This document shows, piece after piece, positions 12,246 through 23,946 of a stretch of DNA of 64,000 nucleotides. The stretch is from Linanthus parryae (Eukaryota > Streptophyta > Magnoliopsida > Ericales > Polemoniaceae), in assembly GCA_023055425.1 (NCBI GenBank), contig JALGPY010000015.1:1-64000 (forward strand). Reading direction: 5' to 3'. Every line of letters begins with the position of its first letter. Position 1 is the first letter of the stretch. Position numbers and translations under genes: made by a program. The notes below the pieces were generated by a model. The model did not search any database and was not told the origin of the DNA. It saw only the letters and a list, made by a program, of their open reading frames with translations.

Positions 12246-14653
12246 TGCCTCCGACCCAGATCTCTCTCTCTCCCCCTTCTGCTCGCCCGAGCCAGACACA
12301 GAAGAAGAAGAAGCAGCGGTGGCTAAGGCCACCGCTGAAGCCAGACCCGAGGCCCGACCTGACGGGGACCAGGCCACCGCGCCTCCATGGCCTTAATCCC
12401 CCACTTTTCAACCTTCCACTCCCGTACTTTAGGACCGACGAAGCCCCATAGGTCATTTACAGCAGCCCAAGCCGCCGGACGCCATATTTTCCGGCGGGTT
12501 TCGACTGGAAACTTCGTGGACAATTAAGCCATCAATCGGTAACCGTTTTGATCAATTTTTGACTCTAGTCTGCATGTTTTTGCTTGAATTAGAACAATAT
12601 AACATCCAAATTTAATGGGTATCCTTTTATATGAAGATTCGTGATTTGGTATTGAAGGGGGAAGAAGATGATGAACGTAACTTGTAGATGTGGGTGATTT
12701 TTGTATAAAACTGAAAGTTAGGGGAACTGAGTGTTAAGTCAGAAACTTAATAAGTTATTGGGGGTAACTACATGTTATATTCACAAACTCTTGGGGATCT
12801 TGTTATAGTTTACACAATCTGATTTTATAAATAAATATAATATTTGTTTAAAATCAATTACAATTAGTAATTATAATATATATACATACATACATACATA
12901 CATAAATATATATATATATAAATCCATATTATTTTATAATAACTTAGCAAGGGAATATTTCTATATGTTAATATACAAGTATAGTCTTTTATTTTTCAAA
13001 ACTTAAGAGCTAAAATGTATACGAATATTTTATGAATAAGATTTTTTTAGCTACTAAAGAATGAATTGATTGGTTTAAGATAATGTTTTTATAACTTAGA
13101 AATTTGGCCATAATTAAATTGCTATAAATTTTCTTATCGGAAATATATGAATTTAAAATATTGTAAGAACATATATTGTTTTAGAATTTTTTTGAATGTA
13201 GATTAACATCCTCTTGGAATAAATATACTATTTGATATATTAAAGTTAACTATATTGTTTTGTGACGTAATACTACTTAGTAAACTCCAAAATTTACAAT
13301 TTGAATAGTTTACGTCTAATTATGGGTTTGATTAAAAGTGATCTTATTTAACCATCCTTTAGCTAATTATAAATTACCACTTTATTTATTGAAGAACAAA
13401 TAAAAGACTCCTTCTTATAATTGGCTTAACACTTATTTAAGGGATTCTTGAAATAATAATAAATAAATAAATTAATAAGTAAATAACAGAATTTATCTCA
13501 AATAATTATAGCATTACTTTCATTGCATGTGCTAGTTGAAAATTGAAATTGATTAGGAAATTATAATTTGTAGGCGACGGGTTCGTAGACGAAGGCTACG
13601 TCTACTTGTAGGAGCTATCTTTTGATATTTGCTGTTACTACTTGAGGTACGTAAACATACCTTACCTAAATTACCCGCCCTCCTTTCGCGTCCAAATATT
13701 TTCACGATTTTATGTCTCAAATGTGAATTACAAAATGTGTGTTTTACGTGAGATTTCAAATACTTGTCTAAAGTTATTCTTTTGAAACTGTCACGTGGAC
13801 TTAATAATACGTAATAACGTAACGTGAAAACAGTTGTGCGGTGGAACCATATATGGATTCTTACATATTGTGATTATGATATTTTGCTCGGTTGCAATTA
13901 GCCCCGGGCAGCTTCATGTACTCACCTCTCTGGCCGCAAAAAGTCTTAGGGGAGTGCCGACACTTAAGGTCTTGGATGCATGGGATATGGTTGACTATGT
14001 GATGAGATACTGCGATAAATTATGGTGATGGATTGGTTCGTTCCCCGCTCCAACTAAATAATAAATGTGAATTTCTATGAGAAAATGATGGAATATTTGG
14101 ATATTGGAAATTCCCTAATCAGGAAAAATATTATGGTTGGGATCGTGTCCCTTTGGTCTTACGTTCATTTTGGCGATTCGTAAATACACTCTTATGAATT
14201 AAGTTTAAATAAAGGATTGGAAATTTATAGCTTTTCACACGTGTTTATCAGTGATGACGCTTTTGCTTAATTCTTAATATCCTTGTTTATTAAATTAAAT
14301 TGTCTCTTATCCGGTTTACGTGTTTGGGTGTTTACGTACTCAGCATTTCTCGCTGACTTTGGAAAAACTGCGGTCTTTGATTCATTCCCCCGCAGGTCTA
14401 GGAGAAGCGAGCTCGGCATAAGGGAATCGCGGTATCATGTAATGTCTAATAGTAGTTTTAAATAAGTTGAACTCTTAGTTAATTCCACCTTGTGTAATAG
14501 TATGTAGAATGTTATGTTTAAAGAAAATTATGAGATTGTAATATATAAGATTATGGAATGTTTTGTTCATGATTCTCACCGTTTCATTTTGAGTAGCACC
14601 CTCCCGGGCTATCCGGTCTGGAACGGAAGGCTCGGGAATCGAGGGGTCTTACA

Positions 14654-16332
14654 ATTCTTGAGAGCTAAGAAGGGTTTTCTTTTGCAATATTTTAGGGTGA
14701 AATAAGAACTAAAAAGAGAAGTTTGGTTATGCACCAATCTCTAACAATTTTTAGCTAAAAGAGCATTGTTAAAACATTGTATGTTTTTAAAGCCCAATCC
14801 ACCTTTGTTAGTCTTATTACAAAGAAAGTCCCAAGAGAGCCAGTGAATTCCTTTCTTGGTTGAGTTTCCAAACCAGAAGAACTTAGAAAGTAAGGATTGT
14901 ATATGATCACAATCAGCCTTTGGGAATTGACAGATTGACATGGGATAGACAAGATAGCTATTAAGGATAACCTTAATAAGAGTGGCCCTTCCAAAGGTGT
15001 TAAGCAGAAGCCCTTGCCAAGCAGAACACTTATGTGTGATCTTAGAAATGGTGTTCTTATTGTTTTCCTTATTGGACCCTTTATTATTTAGGATGACTCC
15101 TAAGTACTTTCCAATACTTACTTGAGGAGACACCTAATTCATTAACAAAGATGAGTTTGTCACTTTCAGTACAGTTAGGACTAAAAACCAGGGCAAACTT
15201 CACAAGATTAATATTCATCAAAGAGGATCCTAAAATGACGTGCGGTGGAATCTTGAATAGTAAAAAACAGCAGAGTGTCATCTGCAAATTGGAGGTGAGT
15301 GATACTGTGATTTCTAGAATAGAGAATTCATGTGATAAGCTTGTCAATCTCTGCCATTCTGAGAGAGCTAGAAAGAGCTTCTGCACATAGAGTGAATAGA
15401 AAAGGGGATAAATGATCCCCTTGCCTTAGCCCCCTATGAGTTTGGAAATAGGATAGATTGTGAACCATTCAGCAAAATAGAATAGGAAACTGAGGTCACA
15501 CACTGCATAACAAGCCTTATAAAATGGGTAGGAAAATGCATTTGAATTAAGATGTGCTATAGAAAGTCCCATCTAATTCTATCGAAAGCAATAGAGATAT
15601 CTAATTTAAGGGCTCCTAGCTTTGGCTGGGTGGGAGACTTAGTTTTGTGAAATGACATGACAAGATCTTGGCCAATTAAAATATTGTCTTGGATCAATCT
15701 TTGAGGGATAAATCCATTTTGATTAACGGAAACAAGAGAAGGAAGAACTATCCTCAGTCTATTAGAAAGGACTTTAGTAATGATTCAATACATTACATTA
15801 CATAAGCTGATTGGTCTAAAGTCAGTCACTCTTTGGGGGTTGTTTATTTTGGGTATAAGGACTATATGTGTTTTATTGAGCTCTTTAAGCATGAATCCGG
15901 GGTTTAAAAAGGAGAGAACAGCGGAGATGATTGATGTAGAAATGGTATTCCAAGTTTTTTGAAAAAAACCAGGCTGAAAGCCATCCGGCCCAGGAACTTT
16001 GAGAGGGGCCATCTCAAACACAGCTTGAGAAACTTCCTGGGCCGTAAAGGTCTTGGAGAGAGTAGCTTTTTGATCTAGGGTAAGGAATTTAGTGATGTTA
16101 AACAAAAGAGAGAAGGCAAAAAGGTTATCATTTTCTTCCATGAGAGAATTCTTACTAGGAGTTGGTTCATAATAAATTGACTTGAAGTGGTTAATAAAAG
16201 ATTGCATTATCAACTTGGGGTCTGTGATGGTAGAACCATCATCAAGACTAATGGACCAGACAGTGTTCATGTTTTTTCTGAATTTAGTGTAAGCATGGAA
16301 GAACTTAGTATTTTTACTGCCATCTCTAAGCC
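14654..16332 (-). pseudogene. LINE (L1-type) ORF2 reverse transcriptase domain, broken
   Basis: The minus strand encodes the reverse transcriptase of a plant L1-like LINE. From 5' to 3' it shows DGSKNTKFFH (near 16310), PLKVPGPDGFQPGFFQKTW (about 16000), LNKTHIVLIPKIN and DFRPISLCNV (about 15850-15790). It continues with LSPFLFTLCAEALSSSLR (about 15400) and the catalytic QFADDTLLF (about 15270). The post-RT region near 15100-14750 has KYLGVILN and FGRATLIKVILNSYLVYPM. Frameshifts and a stop (after LIT, near 15330) make it non-functional. The 5' part is displaced beyond the hAT MITE at 16333-17014, and the 3' part beyond the Tekay-like element at 797-1440. Confidence 0.9.
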
Positions 16333-17014
16333 TAGGGGTGTTCGCGGGGCGGTTTGGGCGGGTGAAACCCATATTTCTCCCCCAACCCAACTACCTCGGG
16401 TTGGAAAAATCTCTACCCAAACCTAACCAAGTAACCGATGAACCCAAACCTAACCGATCATTTCGGCTCGGCTCGGTTCGACTCGGTTTGGGCGGGTTTT
16501 TTTCCAATAAAATGTAGGTGGATATCCGTTAGAATCACAAACTCAATTATACGATGGTTGAAAAACTAGCAGGAAGTCTTACTCTCGCAAAATTTCTTCA
16601 AATTAATTTCTACTAGTACTATAAACTTTCTTCATAGCCCATATTATTATTTTTTCATGGGACATTTAGAGAAGGAAAAAAGTTTATAATGGCTAATTGC
16701 ATAAATTGATATATGTGGTAAAGAGATAGTAAATTATGTATCAATTCATTCTATAATTAGTCATTTGAATAAGTGTATTATCTTAACATTATATACTTAC
16801 TATGATATAAAAAAAATGTGTGCTCTTGTTGGGCGGGGCGGTGTGGGGCTAACCGGCCGAAATATTTTGAAAACCATGATCAATCGACAGTTGGGCGGGT
16901 TGAAATTATTCATACCCGAAATCGATCATTTGGCCCCATTGTCTTTACATTTCGGGTAGGTTCGGGTAGGACCGGCCGGCTTGGGCGGGTCGCTCGGGTT
17001 TTTGAACACCCCTA
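16333..17014. mobile_element. hAT-type non-autonomous element (MITE)
   Basis: This 682-bp insertion has terminal inverted repeats TAGGGGTGTTC...GAACACCCCTA and an exact 8-bp target duplication TCTAAGCC (16325-16332 and 17015-17022). An 8-bp duplication with this TIR is characteristic of the hAT superfamily. Subterminal G/C-rich GGGCGGG repeats occur at both ends and the centre is AT-rich. No transposase is encoded. It interrupts the LINE frame between RARCNWL and RDGSKNTKFF; removing it together with one TSD copy restores continuity. Confidence 0.9.
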
Positions 17015-17545
17015 TCTAAGCCAATTGCATCTGGCTCTATGAGCCCAGAAAGTTTCCTCACAGGAGAGGAGTCTCTGGAGTTCACAATGTAAGCTAGAGA
17101 AAGTTGAGGCTGCTTCAGGATCAGGGAGAAGAGATTGGGTTTGGACACGAAGCTGTTTAACATTTTTAATTTGATTAGCTAACGAAGGTCTTGAGGTAGC
17201 CCACAACCGAAAAGCTCTCAAGTAATTTGAAGAAGCTTGGAGACTCTAAAGCAGGGCGATCCGTAAATAGGAAGTCTCCAAATGAAATCTAACAAATTAT
17301 GAGTCTCTGGGATTGATAGACAACATGTTTCAAATCGTTTAGGAGGGAAGGTGCCAGGGAGAAAATTATTTATTAAGTTGAGGTGCATTGGAGAGTGATC
17401 AGAGACCCCAAGCCCCAGGTTTTTGATGGTCACAGAAGGAAAATGATGAAGGAAATCTAAGTTGCAACAGGCTCTGTCTAGTCTCTCAAAGGTAGGCACT
17501 GACTCAAATCTTTTATTCGACCAAGCGAACCAGGGACCAATATTT
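17015..17545 (-). pseudogene. LINE ORF2 endonuclease C-terminus and linker, 5'-truncated
   Basis: The minus strand starts inside an APE-type endonuclease with WFAWSNKRFESVPTFERLDR and continues to LGVSDHSPMHL, where the SDHxP motif is the conserved end of L1 endonucleases. A linker follows (ELQRLLSCEETFWAHRARCN) and leads into the RT domain beyond the hAT MITE. This is the 5' end of the LINE continuing at 14654-16332. Because a second, separate SDHxP endonuclease end lies upstream at about 17821, this LINE is 5'-truncated and abuts another LINE copy near 17545. Confidence 0.8.
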
Positions 17546-18910
17546 TTAATTTAAAACATATTCCACTTATTCAGAAAATACAGGAGTGAATCAGCTCCCC
17601 TAAGGTTTGATTCACGAGCTTTGACACTACCAAACACTTTTTTATTCCAACCACTGAGAGCCAAAGCCAACCCATTGAGTTTTCCAGCTACAATACCGTG
17701 CAACCCATCCCAAATATCTCTGACAAACCGACCACAACGTTGGTCTTGGAGCCACATCATTTCAAACTGAAACCATCTTCTTATCCTGTTGTTTATGAGA
17801 ATACCCGAAGGCCATACTACTTAATGCGGGACATGGTCTGAAACCTCAGCAATTGGGTAGTCCACCTTCCCCCAGCTGAAAACGTGTGTCAATCCATCTA
17901 TGACAAGACTTCTGTCAAGTCGTTCCCTGATAGTCATCTTGTCACCTTGGTTATTAGACCAAGTAAAATGTACACCTGAAAAAGCAAGATCCCTGAGCTG
18001 CAAACAATGAATAAAGCCGTTAAACCCCTCTATCTGGCTAAAGGGACTGATCTTCCTCCTTCCTTTTTAGAAATAGACGTGAAGGCATTGAAATCACCTA
18101 TTACTCACCAAGGCTAATTATACGGACACAAGCGCTCAAGAAAAGTCCATGAATTGTGTCGTTGATCCCTGACATGATCACCATAAAACCCGTACCCATG
18201 TTTTGTTTCACTGAGGATAGTGAAGAAGCCATGAATATAGTTTTGACATCGTCGCTAGAGCAAAAGAAACCTCATCATCCCACATCAAGGCTAGGCCTCC
18301 TCTTCGATCTTCACAATATCTAAAGATCCCGTTGGGGACACCCAACATATCCCCAACTCTTTCCATATCTGATCAATACAGCTCTGTCTCCATCAAGAAG
18401 ACGACATTGGGATTCTGTCTCCTTAAAAGATCGTAAAGAGAAATAATGCTACGGGGTTCCCAAGCCCCCGTACATTCCATCTGAGAAGACTCATTGCGAG
18501 TGGCTATGCTGCTTTACAGCCTCAACCAATGCAAATGTTGGGTTCTGTAAAGCTACCCTGTCTTGTATGGGAACCTGCATTGCATAAACCTATGAGTGTA
18601 ACTTAGTTGTTTTTCCTTCATCATCCTTGTAAACTATTGGGTATTTGTGAGCTGAGTGGTTGGTTTGCAAATTGTTTCTTGTCCCTGGACTACTGCCTCG
18701 TCCAAAAGTAGGGTTGGAGGAGCTTCTCCCACCCCTTGAGCCGCCACAGCCTGAGCCACGTCCTCCTTGACCTGCCAAACCAGTTCCCCGACCAGAGTTA
18801 GCATTGCCGGAGCCTCTGCCCAGATTAACGGTCGGTTCTTTGCCTTTCCAGTTGGGGTGGGGCTCAAATTTGCCTCACTAATCTTCCCTTTGGCTCTCGT
18901 TGCAACCTGG
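17546..18910 (-). pseudogene. Second LINE copy: ORF1 C-terminus, endonuclease and start of linker
   Basis: Reading the minus strand, a Gly/Arg/Ser-rich ORF1-like tail (about 18860-18590, GRGSGNANSGRGTGLAGQGG) precedes the ORF2 start near 18494, MSLLRWNVRGLGNP. That is the canonical opening of a plant L1 endonuclease. GGLALMWDDEVSF (about 18290), SGVHFTWSNNQGD, RERLDRSLV and EVSDHVPH (about 17950-17821) follow. Next comes the region after the endonuclease (MMWLQDQRCGRFVRDIWDG and WNKKVFGSVKARES). The sequence then stops abruptly around 17546, where the other LINE begins. Frameshifts are visible, for example just after GLGNP. Confidence 0.82.
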
Positions 18911-19159
18911 CTAAGAGTTACCGCTATGCGTTACATCCAAGTTGGGACATTGTTGGGACATCAAAATCGTGACATATTATATTTTTGTAACTTTTAATAT
19001 TTCTTACCTTTGGAAATAAAGAAAGAGGGAAATATGTGTATTTAGCACTAACCGTAGGGAAGATAATTGTAAAAACCCCTTTAGGTTTTCGTAATATAGA
19101 CAGCCCATTCTTCTATCTCTCACTGCCTCCCTCCTGCTACACTCTCTCCGACCAAAAAC
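18911..19159 (+). promoter_or_regulatory. 5' flank and 5' UTR of the AsnRS gene
   Basis: This stretch of about 250 bp between the LINE relic and the AsnRS start codon must hold the proximal promoter and 5' UTR. An AT-rich segment near 18970-18985 (CATATTATATTTTT) is a possible TATA region, and pyrimidine-rich sequence (CTCTCACTGCCTCCCTCC) precedes the ATG. No element can be assigned with certainty. Confidence 0.4.
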
Positions 19160-22100
19160 ATGTCTGCGCCGCCGGTGGATCAAATGTCCGCCCTTGCTCT
19201 CAACCACGCAGCCATCCCGGAGGCGGAATTCTCCCAGAGAGTCCCCATCAAGAGCATCATCGGTCGCCCCGACGGCGGCGCCGGTCTAGCCGGCCAGACC
19301 GTCAGGATCGGCGGTTGGGTCAAGACCGGCCGCGAGCAAGGAAGAGGCGCTTTCGCCTTCCTCGAGATCAACGACGGATCTTGTCCGGCCAACCTCCAGG
19401 TCATGGTCGACAAGGACGTCTGGGCTCTCGGAGAGCTGGTCCAAACGGGGACTTGTGTCCACGTTGAAGGAGAGTTGAAGAAGCCGCCGGAAGGGGCTAA
19501 GCAGAGAATTGAACTTAGGGTTATTAGGGTTCTGCAAGTTGGGACTGTGGATCCGGCGAAATATCCCTTGCCTAAGACTAAACTGACCCTGGAGTTTCTC
19601 AGGGACTATATGCATCTTCGTCCCAGAACCAACACGGTATAGATATATATATACTCTCTTTCAACTGGTTTTACATATCTACTGCTGATTCTTTGATTTG
19701 TAATCATGTGATGTTATGTTTGCACAATTCTCTTATATTATCCTGTTGATTGCTTGCAAGTTTTAGATGTCAGAATTATTTTTGAGCAATTATAGAATCA
19801 GGCTATTTCTCTGTGAAAAATGAAGTTTGCAGTAGGTTTATCCCCATACGAAAATCAAAGACTTGCAGTTCAATCAATGTGAGTAAAGTTTAAGTTTAAG
19901 CCATTACATTAGACCTTTTTGCATAATCTAACTTTTGGATCCTACCTAGAGTGGATGGTTTTCGCGAGAGAAGGAATTAAATGATTAATGTTGGATTTTA
20001 TTCTTTACGTCAATGGTGCCCATGACAATTTATTGTGTCCTAGAAGCGGTATGTGTTTTCTTGATTTTACATGTTTTATGTTGGTTCTATTAGTATATGC
20101 ATTTATAGTAGTTTACGGTGCCAAATTTAGCGCAATCTAGGTGTGTTTATGAGGTTAATCTTTGGCAGAACTCTCATAAGCTTGTTTGGATTGACATAAG
20201 TGATCAGAGATTTATGATTTCAACGTGGATCAGGTTCTTTGCTTAGCGAACATTATGGGAGGGACAGTTTTTACTCTTTCATCACATCATATCTTTCACC
20301 TGTTAAGGTTCTTTGCTAAGAGAACATTTCACGATATCTTTCACCGATATAAGTGTACTAATTTATGTCCATGCGTATCAATACAGCTGTTGCCACTAAA
20401 CCACTGTCTCCTTGCTTCTTTTATTGGAAGTCAATAAAGGATACGGTAAACCGGTGATATGCATCATACCACTTGCATAATTAACCTTATGAATCCTACC
20501 AAAGGTGCCTGAAGTTTGGTGACACATGAAATTAAATGAATAATGCCTTTGAGATTTGCTTTTATTGTATATATAGCAGTGGTGTTAATGACATTAAATC
20601 ATGTACTGTGATTCAGATTTCAGCAATTGCTCGAATCCGTAATGCCCTTGCTTATGCAACTCATACATTCTTCCACAAACACGGGTTCCTGTATGTACAC
20701 ACTCCAATAGTCACCACCAGTGATTGTGAAGGAGCAGGAGAGATGTTTCAAGTCACCACTTTAATCAATGATGCAGAGAAGTTGGAGAAGGAGTTGATTG
20801 AGAATCCTCCTCCATCTGAAGCTGATGTGGAAGCTGCTAAACAACTCGTGGATAAGAAAAAAGAGGCTATCACCCAACTAAAATCAGCCAAAGCTGGACA
20901 AGAAGACATTAAAGCTGCTGTTAGTGAACTTCAGAAAGCTAAAGAGCACGCGTCAAAGGTGGAAGAGAGGTCTAAGCTGAAACCTGGTATCCCAAAGAAG
21001 GATGGGAAGATTGATTATTCCCAGGATTTCTTTGCCCGGCAAGCATTTCTAACTGTTTCAGGACAGCTTCAAGTTGAAACTTTTGCTTGCGCTCTTAGCA
21101 GTGTGTACACCTTTGGCCCCACATTTCGAGCTGAGCACTCTCATACCTCTAGGCATCTTGCAGAATTCTGGATGGTGGAGCCAGAAATAGCATTTGCAGA
21201 CCTGCAGGTATTGCATTGATCTGTCATCAATTTTAAAGTCTTAATAATGATTGAGATAGATTTGAGCTGATATAAATGAAAAAAGACGTTTGCCAAGAAG
21301 TTGCCTGTTCGTGTTCATTTGAGAACTAACGAGGGAAGTTCATAATTTATGTTACCTAGGTTGTGCCTTGGCAAATGGCCACATGTTTGAGGGTAGCATT
21401 AATTGCCATTGTTTGTTGGTACCTTGGGTAGTTGCGTTCGCATCCCCTCTGTGGTAAACTGACATCCTGAAAGGGTAAATAACCATCTAAAGTGATACCA
21501 GGATTTATCAATTTGTTTGCTTACATGAAGGGAAAAAGCTTGGTGAAAGCTACTGTTTCGTGGTATAAAATAGACCCGTGGCATCAGAACTCATAATCAA
21601 GAGTTTATTTGGTAGAATTATTTTCAGTGTTTTCTAATTTTAGAGAGTTGCTATGCTTCACTTTAAGCTGTTCACGGTATATTTCACCCCTAATGTGAAG
21701 TGCAGTGGGTTAATATTACCCACCACCTATTGGAGAAGCTCACTTGTGGGTGACATAATAGGGTGAATTAAAGCGGCGAGGCCAAGCTATTTTCTTGATT
21801 CTAAATATTCGCACGTCCTGATTGAATAAATGGAGTTTTGTTTTTACATAATTATTTTTCTAACCATGAAAATATATTTAGATTAGCAATGAATAAAAAG
21901 AGCACTGGTGTAACAACGGATAGTTTGGTCCTGTATCTTTTTCGAAGCAATGATTTGAAAGGTTAAAAACGTATATAGATAAATTAGTAATGTATCTTTT
22001 TCCAAGCCATGATTTGAAATATTTAGTTTTGTCAAATTTTATTTACTTATGAAAGCTGCCACATTTCACATTTTGCAGGACGACATGAAGTGTGCCGAGG

Positions 22101-23151
22101 CATACGTGAAATTTTTGTGTCAGTGGTTACTTGACCATTGTCTTGATGATATGGAATTTATGGTCAAGAACTTTGACAAAACTGCACTTGATCGGTTGAG
22201 GCTGGTTGCTTCAAGCGACTTTGTCCGGATTTCTTATACAGAAGCAGTAGCCATTCTTGAGAAGGTGCCGAAAGAAGAAAAACAGTTTGAGAATAAGGTG
22301 GAGTGGGGAGTTGATTTAGCATCAGAGCACGAAAGGTAAAATGAGCTAGAGTTAAAATGTTTTTTAGCGCTTTGTAGTTGTATTTATGCGATGTTTCTGT
22401 ACTTCTAGGTACTTGACTGAAGAAAAGTTTAAGTGCCCGGTCATTGTGTACAACTACCCAAAAGGCATTAAAGCATTCTATATGAAGGTCAACGATGATA
22501 AGAAGACTGTTGCTGCTATGGATGTGTTAGTGCCCAAGGTAAGATGTTTTCCTGTGCACCTAAAATATGCGCTGTTCAGTACGTGAACTCATAGTTTAGG
22601 CGGCTACATAACTCGACAGTTTAGTGAAAAGTACTCGTAGGTATCTGCTAATATCATATTATCAATGGTGTGTTAATAAAATGATGTTGGTCATATTCAG
22701 GTAGGAGAGCTTATTGGAGGAAGCCAGAGGGAGGAGAATTACGAGGTTATTGTCGAAAGGTATGATTTTTTTATGATACAAAATCTGCAGGTTCATTTAT
22801 CACTGTGTACATTTTGATCATCGGAAACTCTGGTCTTTGTTCTCTCGGTATCCAGTAACATGAGCAATAAGTTGATTGTGTTTAGTTTTTCCATTGCAAT
22901 TGAAATTGTTTCCATCAGGTACTCTTGTGGCGATGTGGTGATTAGTTAACTGTACCAATTTTTGCAGGATCAAGGAGATGGGGCTACCTCTTGAGCCATA
23001 TGAGTGGTACCTTGACCTGCGACGCTATGGAACTGTTAAACATAGCGGTTTTGGTCTGGGCTTTGAGCGGATGATTCTGTTTGCCACTGGAATAGACAAC
23101 ATTAGGGATGTGATACCTTTCCCCAGATACCCAGGAAGAGCAGATCTTTAA
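19160..23151 (+). CDS. Cytosolic asparaginyl-tRNA synthetase, six coding exons
   Basis: This class IIb synthetase charges tRNA-Asn with asparagine. Exons with GT/AG borders are 19160-19636, 20617-21207, 22079-22335, 22409-22538, 22701-22759 and 22968-23151; they sum to 565 codons plus stop in one frame, close to plant cytosolic AsnRS length. The N-terminal OB-fold anticodon-binding domain is at residues 48-150 ([20 protein letters not shown]). The catalytic core starts near residue 160. Motif 2 is [16 protein letters not shown] at 329-344 and motif 3 is GFGLGFERM near the C-terminus, which ends [11 protein letters not shown] charged helical insert at about 212-282 resembles the WHEP-like insertion of plant AsnRS. 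The first exon is much more GC-rich than the rest. No stop or damaged motif is seen, so it appears functional; it resembles the SYNC/NS class. Confidence 0.95.
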
Positions 23152-23868
23152 TTTACTGCATAGAGATACTTGATTAAGTTTCGTGATTTTAGGTTTGGAT
23201 CCTTTGAATCCATATCAGCTATTGATTGTCTTAACCATATTGAATACAGAAAGTATTAGCCTGACTAGAGTTGTTCAGGTTAGAACTTGTTTTTGCTATT
23301 TATTTTCAAAGGTTTGTGTTAAAGGTAATATTTAGCATTGTGCTTTGCTGTTGATAGCCCCTTCATGTTTATGCCTTCATTTTGGTTCATCTTGTGTTCA
23401 TCTTGTCTATAAGTTTCTGCTTGCTTTTGCTGGTCATTCATTTCTGACACTGTACGCAGTTGTCCTCGGTGCACTATGTTGGGCAAAGTTTGGTTCTTTT
23501 ATCTCAGAACTATAGGCATTAAAGCATCCAAATTTAGTGGATAACCGTAAGTTTGTCAGGCAAAGGAGGTGGGTGGGGATGTGAGTAGCAGCTGGAGATT
23601 GTGTCAATGAGATGCTGTTTGGTAGTGACTTAGAATCTGTAGAAACTCTTGAATATAATCAGCGAAAAACTTTTGTATGAAAAATCTGTAGCTGGAAAGG
23701 AGAGATGTTTGGTATATGTGCTCTGCATAAATCTGCAGCATGAAATAGGATTTATTGATGTAGGAATTAAATCATCTGGAGAGTTACAGCTTAAAACATG
23801 ATTTCACTCCAACTCAGAATTATGGAATTGTACAGGATCATAATATCAACACTTATGGGAAAAAAAGT
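23152..23868 (+). other. 3' UTR and flank of the AsnRS gene
   Basis: There is no further coding sequence. The AsnRS 3' UTR must lie in its first part; no certain polyadenylation signal could be assigned. Confidence 0.4.

Positions 23869-23911
<43 letters not shown>
23869..23911. repeat. Poly(G) run of 43 bp
   Basis: An uninterrupted run of 43 G residues follows AAAAAAGT and ends at TGGGG. Runs of this length are rare and hard to sequence, so the length may be partly an assembly artefact. The G strand could form quadruplexes. Confidence 0.9.
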
Positions 23912-23912
<1 letters not shown>

Positions 23913-23946
23913 GGGGTTATCATTTCAGATCTCAATCTACTTCGAA

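Larger units (their letters stand above)
1441..14653 (+). mobile_element. Ty3/gypsy LTR retrotransposon, Tekay-like chromovirus, decayed but complete
   Basis: This is a full-length element of about 13.2 kb with unusually long LTRs (3953 and 3942 bp). It has a primer binding site matching initiator tRNA-Met, one gag-pol reading frame in the order gag-PR-RT-RNaseH-INT-chromodomain, and a polypurine tract before the 3' LTR. The target duplication ATTCT is present at 1436-1440 and 14654-14658. Long LTRs, the iMet primer site and a C-terminal chromodomain point to the Tekay (Del) lineage. The coding frame carries five in-frame stops and a frameshift, and the LTRs differ by scattered substitutions and indels. 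It is therefore old and non-autonomous. It is inserted inside a minus-strand LINE. Confidence 0.93.
10712..14653 (+). repeat. 3' LTR of the Tekay-like element
   Basis: This 3942-bp LTR is homologous to 1441-5393. It begins TATAATACCCCG after the polypurine tract and ends GGGGTCTTACA before the ATTCT duplication. It differs from the 5' LTR by substitutions, short indels and microsatellite lengths. A long (CT)n tract at about 12194-12239 is shorter and interrupted in the 5' copy. Confidence 0.92.

Noticed and set aside
14283..14705. Small plus-strand ORFs at the end of the 3' LTR
   Set aside because: They lie in LTR DNA and the counterparts in the 5' LTR are not conserved as reading frames.
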